Shown: in pieces, positions 1 through 10,064 of the stretch
How positions within the stretch are numbered: position 1 is the first letter of the stretch
How the letters are laid out: every line of letters begins with the position of its first letter
NCBI GenBank assembly: GCA_949825045.1
Contig: OX463815.1
Span: 15,183,231 to 15,247,230, forward strand
Direction: 5' to 3'
Source of the DNA: Argyresthia goedartella
Lineage: Eukaryota; Arthropoda; Insecta; Lepidoptera; Argyresthiidae
Length of the DNA: 64,000 nt
Translations under genes and position numbers: made by a program
The notes under the pieces: generated by a model
What the model was told of the DNA's origin: nothing
Database searches by the model: none
Seen by the model: only the letters and a program-made list of their open reading frames with translations

Positions 1-660
1 CGCGTTTCAGCTTGACGGACAATGCCACGTCCGCAAGGGGGCAACACTTCCCACACTAAAAACGATGTCATTCGAAGAGAATGAAAAATAACTATCTGTG
101 AAATTATTTAAATTACCCATATAAGATTAATATACTACAATAGCTATTAGCTGCATAAAATATTATATCAATCTAATTATATCCTAGTCAAAGGAGGTAT
201 AAATATATAATGAATATAAAAAAAACCTGAACACAGACGCCCTGGTCTTGCCGGTAAATAAACACAATAAAATTATAACAACACACAAAACGAATAAGAC
301 ATGAAAAATTACAGTCTGTACACGAGAAAAAAACTTGACTAACAAACAAGATCTCAGAACAAATTTAACAAGGCGATTGAAGATGGCAAGTTTGGAAATA
401 AAAACTTTAAATATTTGGTGAATGTAACAACATATTATAACTCATGAAAATGAAACCTGCCTGCAAGAAAACAAGAACACACGAATTAACCGCACAAATG
501 AAAAGAACACTGCACAGCAGAGTTTGTCGGCGACATGGTTGAGACCTACTTCTTGGCCCCAGATGGCAGCGGTGATCTTTTGCACCTGACGCCAGACGGG
601 TGCTTTGCCAGGCCAGGCGCTATGCAGCCAGTGGCGAGGCATCAGCCATGGTCACCTTCT
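1..660. other. Non-coding AT-rich DNA
   Basis: No convincing coding region, RNA or structured repeat is visible. The short open frames overlapping its right part have no recognisable domain and look like chance frames beside the ORF1-like relic that follows. Confidence 0.5.
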
Positions 661-669
661 TAGCAGGAC

Positions 670-1230
670 TCACCTTTCCCTCAGACTGACAGGCAGACGG
701 AGAAACTTGATAGTGTACTCCAGCAGTTCCGACATACACTCCACCTTCCACCTAGTCTTATCTGGGAGTAGTAAGATAACCCTGCTCTCTTTCATCCAAG
801 AGTTTTGGACACCGAAGTGCTTCCTGATTCCTTTTAGGGCAGTTTTGCCCTTCCAAGATTCAGTCTGTGCTGTGAAAGATGAAAACCTGACAAGCAAGGG
901 ACGTGCTTTTGAAGCCTTTTCTTCGGAACCTAGTCTGTGAATAACACTAATGTCAGACAGACGCTGCAGGGACATCTTCATCTGGTCGCGTAGTAATACT
1001 TAAGCAACATCACCTGCATCTTCTTCTGCCTTTTCTGATACTCCATGAAGCAGGAGCATCTTTCCCCTGGTTTGCATTTCATACCGCTCCTGACCTGCAA
1101 AGAGCAGTTCCATCTGCGAGCGCAGCATATTGAGGCAGCTCCAAGTAAATGATTTGAATTTAATGAACTCGCTGCTGATATTGCTAAGATCAGGAGGGCA
1201 GCTAGGTTTTGATTCCCTTGCGAGTATCAA
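670..1230 (-). pseudogene. ORF1-like (L1 ORF1p/transposase_22-type) relic
   Basis: Read on the minus strand, one frame runs from about 1230 to 670 with a single in-frame stop at 1000-1002. The first part resembles a short amphipathic helix followed by an RGKMLLLHGV-type strand. The second part has HRLG, then RPLLVRFSSF, then an LKG motif. That order (coiled coil, strand, HRLG, RP-hydrophobic-RF) is the layout of the RNA-binding core of LINE ORF1 proteins. Only the C-terminal part of such a protein is present, about 185 codons. No RT lies next to it, so it may be a fragment of a decayed LINE or of a host gene captured from one. The frame stops at a TGA lying inside a GTGAGT sequence that would also serve as a splice donor, so an exon cannot be excluded. 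Family identity is uncertain. Confidence 0.45.
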
Positions 1231-1278
1231 GCAAATTCAGAAAAAATATGACATAAACAGCGACATCTTTTGATTACG
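1205..1278 (+). repeat. Direct repeat, copy 1 (about 75 bp)
   Basis: This stretch and 1438-1514 share the order ttttgattcccttgcgagta, caagcaa, ttcag, gacataa and gattacg with scattered substitutions. The two copies are in the same orientation about 230 bp apart. It overlaps the N-terminal end of the ORF1-like relic. Origin unknown. Confidence 0.55.
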
Positions 1279-1437
1279 TTGACCTATAAATCCTCCATAA
1301 GTTCCTGAGAGAAAGGGTATTGATAGACGGACAGAGAGACTGAAATGAACAGTTTTCGGAGTTTTCCTTTTACTTCTGCTAAAAGACCTTGCTTTGCGCC
1401 AAATTTTATGATTCTATGTCAACGGGAATTACCTAAA

Positions 1438-1514
1438 GGTTGCGATTTCCTTACGAATATAAAGCAATTTCAGCAAAATTGTGATATAATATAAGGCGTT
1501 ATCTCTTGATTGCG
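1438..1514 (+). repeat. Direct repeat, copy 2 (about 77 bp)
   Basis: Diverged second copy of the 1205-1278 repeat, same orientation. The 1279-1437 spacer and the 1515-1799 stretch after it hold nothing I recognise; the GC-rich frame at 1535-1795 has no identifiable domain. Confidence 0.55.
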
Positions 1515-1799
1515 CAAGACGAGTTGTAGCCGATATGAAACTGCTCCATGACGTCATTAACTACCGCATCGACAGTGGCACATTGGCGAGCAAGGTGTTG
1601 CTGCGCGCCGCCCCTCTGCGGGCGCACCGGCACGTCCCGAGTGTGCTCACACACGCACGCACGCGTGCTGACGACGTTGCCAACTTGCCTTTGAACAGAA
1701 GTATTGATAATTATGAAAGGCACTTTTCCGACTTGGACATTGTTCGGAACCGAATGGCACCTAGTCGCAATTTCGTCAAGGATTGGCCTCAGTAGTCAT

Positions 1800-2475
1800 A
1801 AGTAGGTGTAACTTTGTAGGTGCAGAACGATATCTACGAGATGTAGTTAACGTTTAGAATGAAAATAAGGTGGATATTTGAACAGTCCTCTCCCGTCGGG
1901 ATATATAGTGGACCTTCAATCCTCCTGGTTGCCCCTACTGGGATGGGATTTTTGAAGCCGTAGTTAAGTCAGCTAAGACGTATTTAGAGCGTATAGTAGG
2001 TCAGACCGCGTTGACTTTTGAGGAACTCGCTACTTTGTTTGTAACATCGAAGGTGTTCTCAACTCACGACCTCTGTGGCCGCTCAGTTCGGATCCAAATG
2101 ACCAGGACGCTTTGTCTTTATGGCATTTTTTAAAGGACCACCACTTAACACGCTGCCCGTGCACCCCTACGAGCACCCCTACTAAAAAATTATTGACTGT
2201 CACGATATCAGAAGTTGCAACAGTTTACACAGGATTTTCGGAAGCGTGGGTCGCTCGAGTATCTGCACATCTTGCAACAGCGCCTTAAGTCGATTGACAA
2301 ATCTAGTCCCCCTAGTGGCGACCTCGTGAATCTAATTCCCCCTGGTGACCACTACTGCGTTGGCGCACGGGGCGCATTGTTAACTTATCCTCTGGAAAGG
2401 ATGGGACCCCCCCGGTCTGCCGAAGTTCCCGTTGGGGACTTAGTTCTGAAACGAGCGGTAGCAACGAGATGTTAC
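1800..2475 (+). pseudogene. BEL/Pao integrase C-terminal and DUF5641 relic
   Basis: The sequence runs parallel to BEL-3 at about 61800-62460. It contains the integrase core passage with the CPHWGGIFEAV-like motif, the segment leading to LNSRPL, the LQQRLKW-like stretch and the final VLKRAVAT-like end. It is full of substitutions, small indels and stops, including one in the equivalent of LFCK near 2040. Only the distal pol survives; no LTR or target duplication is visible beside it. It is much older than the three BEL elements elsewhere in the window and belongs to the same group as BEL-1 and BEL-3. Confidence 0.85.
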
Positions 2476-3750
2476 TGAATCGGTGGAGTATTATTTTAGG
2501 TTAAGCTTCCAGCGCGGAGAAACGCGATAGACTCCCAGCAGGATGGCAACCTTTACATTCTAGGTCATGGGCCTCTAGTCTGATTCCAGCCCTGGTGGGA
2601 AGTTAATCAGACAGATTTCTGTTGAGTCGTCCTCAACTCAAACGCCAATTCAAGGTCGAAGCGGGGCGTTTCATCAGTGATACTGATTGATAACACTCGA
2701 AACATGTCAGCGTTGGTACCTCTTCCGGAACTTCGACACCCTGCTTATTAGGCAGCCAGCCCGAAAACTTGGTCGTACGGTTTAGCAGGTACACTCACTG
2801 GACCCACATACATGCTTTGTATTATTTTTTGAAGTGAAAACTTCTTTAGCATGTTATGAAACAAAAAAGCGACAGTAAAAAGAGACAGATACATAACTCC
2901 ATACGATTTAACATGCGAGAGAATGAGATAGCAAGCATTATACAGTGTTTCGTATATTTGCGATCTCCTCTTTGTGCGGTGCTTTGTACCCAGTTTCGCT
3001 AGCAGTCGCACGCGGTTTGCTATCGAGACAACATGCCGAAGTGATCCATCAAAAAGTGTAAAAACGATACCAATCATATATTGAAAAAACATGGTGTGTC
3101 GTATTTTCGGTAAGTAACAATTATAAGTTATTTATATATAACAATTATAAGTTTTATATAACGTAAAGTTTGGGGCTGAATTCATAACGTGATTTTAGAA
3201 TAAATATCTTAATAAATGCGTTGGGTGGAACAAAGTTCCTCGCCGAATTAATGGAGTCGTTTTTGACATGTTGTATTGAAAAAGTTTGGCGCCTATTTTT
3301 ATTTTTGCTATACATAATGTTTATAATTAATAACTAATATCTACATTATAGATAATTAACATCAAGATCTAAAAAATAAATTTGTTTAGTACGGTACCAA
3401 TAGGTTTTTCCCCATTTTTTTAAATAAGCTTTTAGTAGTAAGTTTATGCGTAATTTTGATAATTATGATTTTATGCATAACCACAAACCCGACTATGGTT
3501 TACTAAAATGCACTGAAAACAAGAAGATAATACTTAGCGTAATTATTGAGATTCGATAAAATGATTGCGTACATTGTTAAATTTAATGAGAAAATGATGG
3601 TGGATCCATTTTAAGTTATTTTTATTACCATTGCCATAGGGTCTAGGGTGCTCTGAGCGACTACCTCCTAGTGTAGGGGAGCTGAAGTGATGCAGAAGGA
3701 TACGTCTGACTGCATAACTTCTGCTTCCTCCTGGTGCACCCTGCTAACAG
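2476..3750. other. Non-coding stretch without recognised feature
   Basis: AT-rich DNA. A 114-codon minus-strand frame at 2748-3092 has no domain, no RNA-element hallmark and no neighbouring partner, so I do not call it a gene. Nothing else stands out. Confidence 0.4.
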
Positions 3751-3754
3751 CGGC

Positions 3755-3779
3755 TAGACATAGACATAGACATAGACAT
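3755..3779 (-). repeat. (ATAGAC)n microsatellite tail of the minus-strand LINE
   Basis: Four copies of a tagaca unit end the element. Just inside lies the minus-strand AATAAA-type signal. CR1-group LINEs end in short microsatellites rather than poly(A), which fits. Confidence 0.7.
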
Positions 3780-3999
3780 CATTTATTGATAATATTCATT
3801 ACAAGTCACACTAAGATGTTACAAAATCAATATCATGTATCACATATACATTTCATAAAGTTTAAATGTCAACAGAAATTATTTTATTAAATTGAATTAT
3901 AGTAAGTCAGTTTTTAAAATTCAATATATTAAATTAAATTAAATTCAATATACACATAGTAACACTAATTTCATCATTGTACACAATAAAAAGGGTTAG

Positions 4000-5655
4000 T
4001 TATTTTAATTCTATAAATTCATCATAGCTGTAAAAGGACCTCTCGACAAGCCATCCTTTCAGTCTTACTTTGAATATGGGCACACTCGGTGCACCAGTGA
4101 TAGCTTCAGGTAACTTGTTGTAGACTACCGGACCCATAACATGGATCGCCTTACTTGTTTTAGCAAGCTTGTGCACGATTCCAGCTAGTTTATTTGAGTT
4201 CCGTGTCTCATATTGATGCGATTCTCCAAGTCGTTTGTATTGGTCAATATTCTCACGCACATAAATGGCCACTTGGAAAATGAGAATGCTAGGTAATGTG
4301 AGAACTTTGAGATGTTTAAAGTGCGGTTTCGCGGACTCGTCAGTCGGTACTCTCGCCAGCAGCCGCAGGGCGCGTTTCTGCAACACGAACACGCGGTGCC
4401 ACTGCGCCGCGCGCCCCCACAGCTCCACGCCGTACTGCAGCAGCGAGTGCACCGTCGCAAAGTAGCACGTGCGCATCGACTCTGCTGGTAGCGTACACGA
4501 AAGCCGACTTAGCGCGAAGCATGCGCTTGCCAGTTTTCCACACAGTCTATCTATGTGAGCGTCCCACGTTAATGCTTGATCCACCTGAAAGCCCAGAAAT
4601 GGTGCAGTATGGACTTGTTTAATTGGAATTCCATACGCTTCGACAGCTAGGTTAAATCTTTTACGTCCAGAGAGATCGAATTGGATGAATTATGTTTTAG
4701 TCGTATTTAATAAAAGACCATTTTGGTGAAACCAAAGGCACATCCGGCTTGCTACTGAATTCAGATGAATTTCTAGTTCTGCTGTCGTCGGTGCAATCAC
4801 TAGTGCGGTCACATCATCGGCAAACAAAAATTTTTCACCTCCCTTAATCGCGTTGGGCAAGTCGTTTAAAAGCAGGGAAAATGCTATGTTTGACAGTGAA
4901 GATCCCTGTGGTACGCCCATATCTGTCGAGAGGCCGTCCGACTTTACTGTGCCCGCCGCTCCGACTACGAACTGCGTTCTTTCGCGCATGAAACTTGTTA
5001 GCAACGCCTAGGCTGGTCCGGCAATTCCGTAGTGCTGTAGCTTCATGTACAGCACATTGTGATCTGCAACATCGAAAGCTTTCGACAGATCACAGAAGAG
5101 CACAGCGACGGCTTGGCGTCGCTCACGAGCATCCAGCACTCTCCTCACTATCTCTCTCGCTAGCTGGGTGGTGGAGCGTCCCTCGCGGTAAGCATACTGC
5201 TGGTCCGTCAGGGCTGAGGTGTTCGCGAGATAGTCAGTGAGACGGGAGCCGAGTCCATTTTCCAGAATCTTTGCTATCGCTGGTATAATCGAGATAGGAC
5301 GATAGTGGCTGGGATCATCTTTTTTACCCTTACCCTTGTATAATGGGCTCACTTTTACTTGTTTCATGCACTTTGGGTAAGTACCAAGTTTTATGCACCC
5401 ATTGAAAATCACAGAGAGTGGGTTGCATATGTATTCGGCGATATTATAAATAAGGCTTATTGAGATATCATAGATATCTTTAGTTGGTTTGTTTGCTACC
5501 CTTTTTTTAATAATACGAAAGAGTTCGGCCGGTGTGAATGGGCAGAACCGCAGTGAGCAGTCAGTCGGCGCGTGCGCAGCCAGCAGTGAGGTGCGCGCAG
5601 TGCACACGTCGGCGTGCGGGGCTCCACACAGCCGGGCTGTATTAACAAATTGCAA
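4000..5655 (-). pseudogene. Reverse transcriptase and C-terminal domain of the Daphne-type LINE
   Basis: A single frame covers the whole interval on the minus strand, interrupted only by two stop codons, at 5008-5010 (TAG) and 4690-4692 (TAA). The RT blocks are visible in order: YRPISIIP, the CDLSKAFD block, the GVPQGS block and the catalytic FADD at 4813-4824. Then come LGFQVD-type thumb sequence, the YGVELWG and LQKRALR blocks, and a C-terminal domain ending in a WL-rich segment. The product would copy element RNA at a nicked target. There are no frameshifts, so decay here is by substitution. The upstream (N-terminal) side is cut by the CR1-like insertion near 5650. Confidence 0.88.
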
Positions 5656-7618
5656 GTTGAGGTGATCTTGTCTTTCTTGTCCGTGTTTGAGCCAAACTCA
5701 GGGGTGTCGCCTAATTTGGTCGAACTTAATCTTATTGACAATCCCAATAGTCCCCTTCACCTGTCCAGCTTGACCCTATCTGAACCTGAAGTAACTTCAG
5801 TTCTTCGACAGTTGGACATCACCAAGGGTGCGGGTCCAGATAAAATTCCACCTATATTCCTGAAAAAAATTGCATGAATATATCTCTCCAGCACTTACTA
5901 TTATATTTAACAAATCATTACAAGAGGGCGTTGTACCATCAGTCTGGAAGCTTGCCTATGTCACGCCTATCCATAAGTCAGGATCAAAAAAATGAGGTTT
6001 CCAACTATCGTCCCATTTCCCTTTTATCCACCCTAGCTAAAACATTCGAAAAATTGGTACATAACAGAGTATATCCCCTTTTAGAACCATTCCTTGATCC
6101 AAAACAGCATGGCTTTGTCAAACTCCGCTCCACTCTCACGAATCTACTTATTTACTCCAACGATCTCTTTGAAGCCATGGATCAGAATGTCGCAATAGAC
6201 TCCGTATACACCGACTTCAAGAAAGCATTTGACAAAGTCGATCACTTGCTGCTTCTTAAAAAACTGGCATACAATGGAATCAAGGGAGACTTACTGAGAT
6301 GGTTTGCATCTTACTTAGAAGACAGGCACCAATCTATCGCCCTTAATGGCAAATTTTCAAATGCAGTTTTGATAACCTCAGGCGTTCCTCAAGGATCTAT
6401 CATAGGCCCATTTCTTTTTGTCATTTTTATCAATGATATAGCACAGTGTTTCCAACACTGTAACTATCTACTATACGCGGATGACCTAAAGGTCTATAGG
6501 GAAATCCATTCCGACATGGACACCGTGTTGCTCCAACAGGACCTGGACAGACTTAACGCTTACTGTACCGTTAATAGTATATCCCTAGCATACAATAAGT
6601 GTCAATATATAAGATTCACAAAACAGGTGATAGAGCGTAATACGCGTGAATATCATATAGGCGGACATGCATTGCAAAGGGTCACATGTATTCGGGACCT
6701 TGGCGTCTACTTTGATGCAAAGTTGACCTTCGATGCACACATCGCACACATAACTAAGAAAGCTTATCAGATGCATGGATTCCTCATGCGTACAACTAAG
6801 AGCTTTAAGAAACCCAAGTCCTTCCTCACGATTTACGGCTCTCTCGTTCGTTCCCATCTTGAATACGCATCCCCTATCTGGAATCCTTTCTATGCAATGT
6901 ATGATGCACAAATTGAAATGGTACAGAAGAAGTTCCTCCGTAGTCTCAATTACCGTGTCAGGGCTCCAAAAAGGTCATATGATATCCTGCTTACAAACTA
7001 CAGACAGACGTCCCTCCACGATCGTCGCACCCTCGCGGACGCCGTTGTTCTCAAGCGGATCTGCACCAGTTACTACAACTGCCCAGAGCTTGTCTCCCTT
7101 ATAAGGTACCATGTCCCGCTCAGAGCTCCGCGGCACAAGCGGCTCTTCCACGTGAAAGCCGCTCGCACCAATGCTGGTAAAAGGGCGCCAATAGGTCGAC
7201 TCTGTGCAGACCACGACAAAAACTTTGCAGAGGTCGACTTGTTTGATTCATCTGTCAATCGGTTTAAGTACTCCATACGCAAGCTGTTGTTCAAAAAACT
7301 CGAGGATAATAATCCTTGACTGTGGTGTGGTAATTTCATGCACTTTTGTGCAATAGATGTACCCTAATTGTAAACAATGCACATTTTTCTCTCATATTGT
7401 GGTTTTTAATTTTAGTAAGAATGTATATTCTTAGCACCTAAGTACCATCACCTTCAGTTGTTGCTCATTCGGAGCTAATCCTTCCCAAATCATTTAAGCC
7501 ATAAGTGGGATATCCTAAGGGATAAGTTAGATTTTAATTAACTGTATATTTATCCTCTGTTTGTTTTTGTAATGTAACTTGTCCTGTTTGTAACCCCTGA
7601 ATAAATAAATAAATAAAT
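5650..7618 (+). mobile_element. CR1-like LINE, 5' truncated, inserted in the Daphne-type LINE
   Basis: Plus-strand LINE lacking ORF1 and endonuclease. It begins just before the RT and ends in an (AAAT)n tail at 7600-7618, preceded by about 280 bp of 3' untranslated sequence. Host LINE coding sequence resumes on both sides in the same order on the minus strand, which fixes the insertion. The left boundary is uncertain within about 30 bp and I see no clear target duplication. Confidence 0.85.
5680..7319 (+). pseudogene. CR1-like reverse transcriptase ORF2 fragment
   Basis: The first part, to about 5877, reads through the pre-RT block with KGAGPDKIPP in one frame. A frameshift near 5880-5990 then moves it into the long open frame ending at 7319. 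That frame has NYRPISLLS, the DFKKAFDKVDH block, SGVPQGSIIGPFLF, the catalytic YADD at 6474-6485, the thumb with RDLGV and DAKLTF, and the SHLEYASPIWNP and LRSLNYR C-terminal blocks. About 460 residues of RT are uninterrupted, so this is one of the better preserved RT domains in the window. The related LINE at 15861-21151 is a different family. Confidence 0.9.
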
Positions 7619-8068
7619 CTACGACATGTTTTTTAGATAAGAAAGTTTGGCCCGTCGGATGTTTGATAATTTGGGTAAAATCAACATTAGTCTTTCTAGT
7701 TTTACAAGTTTCGGTATGAACTATTCGCCACATTGTTTTTACGACGTTGTCACTTTTTCTAATTAAAGCAGAGAAGTATTCAAGTCTCTGTGTATGTAGT
7801 TTGTTTTTGAAACTCTTCGTTAATTCATCAATTTTCTCGACAAGACGACTATTATTCGGGTAGGCAGTTTTAGTTTCTATGAGATCAAACAGCAAAGATT
7901 TTAAATAAAGTGTCTCTTTCGTGACCCATGATTTAGCTTTGTTAAGCTTTGTTGAGGGCGATGGGGCAGCGCCCCGCACACCAGCTCCGCGCGGGCGCAC
8001 AAGTGGTCACTCAGGTTTGTGGAGACGGGTCGCACCGCAGCGGTGAACCGGTCCCCAGTGTTGGTGTA
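7619..8068 (-). pseudogene. Endonuclease end and pre-RT linker of the Daphne-type LINE
   Basis: Minus-strand coding directly continues the endonuclease block that stops at 13121. From 8068 downward it gives the terminal SDH-type catalytic motif of APE-like endonucleases. It then passes, with a frame change, into a helical linker (KSWVTKETLYLKSLLFDLIE and following) typical of the region before RT in this group. It stops at the CR1-like insertion. Together with 13121-13441 and 4000-5655 it shows that the host LINE was one element before the nested insertions. Confidence 0.8.
8064..8068. other. Target site duplication of BEL-1 (left)
   Basis: gtgta; the identical 5 bp follow the other LTR at 13121-13125. 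Removing BEL-1 and one copy brings the two parts of the Daphne-type endonuclease together. Confidence 0.93.
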
Positions 8069-8592
8069 TGTTCAGGCCTCTCGGCACCCAATGACCTCGC
8101 AGGGGCCCATCAGCTACGAGGTAGCGTAGCGATCGGATGCCAAGAAGCAAGAACGTCGGCGATTCACCGAGCTAAATTAGATAGATTCTATCTGACCTGG
8201 TCTGTGCTTCGTTCCCGTCAAACACCTGTCTCTCTGCAAGGCCTGGGTGCACCCTAGGCTCTTATTGGTAGACAGGTTCTTCAGCCAACCAGGTATGGCT
8301 GGCAGGCCAGCTTCGACGCGCACAGTGTTCCAACACAGGTTATGTTACGTAAATGCGAACTTTATCTGGTTCGGTGAACCACAATACACTCAGCTAAATA
8401 GACAATCCTGAGGGGAGCCCGAATACAATTCCAGATGGCTTACGATTTAATTTCAATGCCCTATACCAATACGCGTTCCATCGCGAGGGCTTTTCGTCTG
8501 TTAGTTGTCAAAAACCGCTAGGTTGGCAGCACCGTCAAATTCAAAATGGCCGTTCCGAAACCATCGATCGAGTATCGATTTTGAATCGAACA
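8069..8592 (-). repeat. BEL-1 3' LTR
   Basis: 524 bp, TG...CA ends when read on the minus strand (tgttcgattc ... gcctgaaca). Differs from the partner LTR at 12597-13120 by roughly three substitutions by eye. About 10 percent or more diverged from the BEL-3 LTRs and 24 bp shorter. Confidence 0.95.
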
Positions 8593-8624
8593 ATCACCCG
8601 CCCGGACAGGCACCCACCTGTCCC

Positions 8625-10019
8625 TTAATCTACGGGCAGCCGAGACAACGTTGCTACCGCTCGTTTTAGAACCGAGCCTCCTACTAGAACCTCTGCAGAC
8701 CGGGGGGTCCCGTCCTTGCCAGGGAACAAGTTAACAATGCGCCCCCTGCGCCAACGTAGTGGCGGTAGGTTAGCATCCTTAACCAGCACGAGGTCACCAA
8801 CACTAGGGGGGCTGGTTTTGTCAGTCCACTTAAGGCGCTGTTGTAAGATATGCAGATACTCGAGCGACCAACGCTTCCAGAAGTTCTGAGTAAACTGCTG
8901 CAACCTCTGATACCTTGTCAACCGATACAATTTCACTCCCTCGAAGGGGTGCTCGGGCAACGCGTTAAGTGGCTGTCCTATCAAGAAATGGCCTGGGGTC
9001 AGAGCCTCCAGGTCATTTGGATCCGAGCTGAGCGGACACAACGGTCGCGAATTGAGAACGGCCTCGTTCTTACAAAACAATGTCGCGAGCTCCTCAAAAG
9101 TCAGCGCGGTCTGACCTACTATACGCCCCAAGTGCGTCTTAGCTGACTTAACTACGGCCTCAAAAATCCCACCCCAGTGGGGGCAACTCGGTGGGCTGAA
9201 GGTCCACTGTATACCCCGACGGGAGAGGGCCGTTCCAGTATCCACTTTATTTACATTCAAAAAGTTGACTATCTCTCGTAAGCATCGTTCCGCACCGATG
9301 TAGTTAGTGCCGTTATCAGAGCGGATCAAAGTTGGAAGTCCCCTTCGAGAAACAAACCTATCCAAACAAGCAATGAAAGCCTCTGTCGAGAGATCAGCAA
9401 CGAGCTCGAGTTCAGGAGCCCGACATCCCCTGGATGCACAATCAGACGGGTTCAATTCTCCTGGTACATGTCTCCAGGTCAGTGGGACCTCAGACGACAC
9501 AATCTGGGAGACACGGTTCGCAACAAAAACCTCTAAGGTATGGACCGAAGCCTTCAGCCAGCACAAAACAATCTGGCTGTCCGTCCACGCGTACACCGTA
9601 TCCTCCAAAACCACTGACCCACGCAACACTGTTAGAGTGTGATTCAAAAGTTTGGTCAAAAGAGCAGCCCCGGACAGTTCCAGTTTTGGAATCGTCATCC
9701 TTGTCCGAATAGGCGCTACCTTGCTTTTTGCCAAAACCAAACGCACGTCGACCTCCCCGGTGGAGGTGACGGTTCGCAAATAAACCGCTGCCGCAAACCC
9801 TCGTTCAGAGGCATCACAAAACCCGTGAAGGGTTGCCCTGTAATCCCCAGCAGGGACCAATTTCCTCGGCAGCGATACATTAATTATATTGAGGCCCAAC
9901 CATTTCGCTAAATCGTTCGATACAATGCAGCCCTGAGCTCCAGAATCTAATAGGGCGCGAACGTATGTTGGGTTGCCCGCCAAATCCCAAACAAGCACAG
10001 AGGCGATCGGTAACACCAC
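8625..10019 (-). CDS. BEL-1 shortened pol (protease start, RNase H, integrase part)
   Basis: The frame encodes 464 residues from its first methionine and is continuous with gag through one TAG. Residues 1-45 are the start of the aspartic protease with the DSGAQGC active-site motif. The sequence then jumps to the RNase H region (LVPAGDYRATLHGFCDAS, residues about 55 onward, with WTDSQIV). After RGCRAPEL it jumps again into the integrase core (FIACLDRFVSRRGLPTLIRS, then CPHWGGIFEAV). It ends with the DUF5641-type C-terminal domain and RLPVD. RT and the zinc-binding start of integrase are missing. Both joins keep frame and no stop has appeared. A functional polymerase is impossible, so any movement would need a helper. 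Confidence 0.9.
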   Translation of the reverse strand: MVLPIASVLVWDLAGNPTYVRALLDSGAQGCIVSNDLAKWLGLNIINVSLPRKLVPAGDYRATLHGFCDASERGFAAAVYLRTVTSTGEVDVRLVLAKSKVAPIRTRMTIPKLELSGAALLTKLLNHTLTVLRGSVVLEDTVYAWTDSQIVLCWLKASVHTLEVFVANRVSQIVSSEVPLTWRHVPGELNPSDCASRGCRAPELELVADLSTEAFIACLDRFVSRRGLPTLIRSDNGTNYIGAERCLREIVNFLNVNKVDTGTALSRRGIQWTFSPPSCPHWGGIFEAVVKSAKTHLGRIVGQTALTFEELATLFCKNEAVLNSRPLCPLSSDPNDLEALTPGHFLIGQPLNALPEHPFEGVKLYRLTRYQRLQQFTQNFWKRWSLEYLHILQQRLKWTDKTSPPSVGDLVLVKDANLPPLRWRRGRIVNLFPGKDGTPRSAEVLVGGSVLKRAVATLSRLPVD

Positions 10020-10061
10020 CGTCTCCGGTTGGGGGGCAACAAATTGTTGGGCCGCAAATTC

Positions 10062-10064
10062 CTA
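10062..10064 (-). promoter_or_regulatory. In-frame TAG between gag and pol of BEL-1
   Basis: The gag frame ends CGC-TAG-GAA and pol continues in the same frame without shift. The same arrangement occurs in BEL-3 (58650-58652) and upstream of pol in BEL-2 (26837-26839). A single stop at the gag-pol border suggests readthrough control, but this is inference. Confidence 0.6.

Noticed and set aside
2748..3092. 114-codon minus-strand frame
   Set aside because: Hydrophobic and basic without domain or neighbours; AT-rich chance frame is likelier.
6585..6911. 108-codon minus-strand frame
   Set aside because: Shadow of the CR1-like RT on the plus strand.
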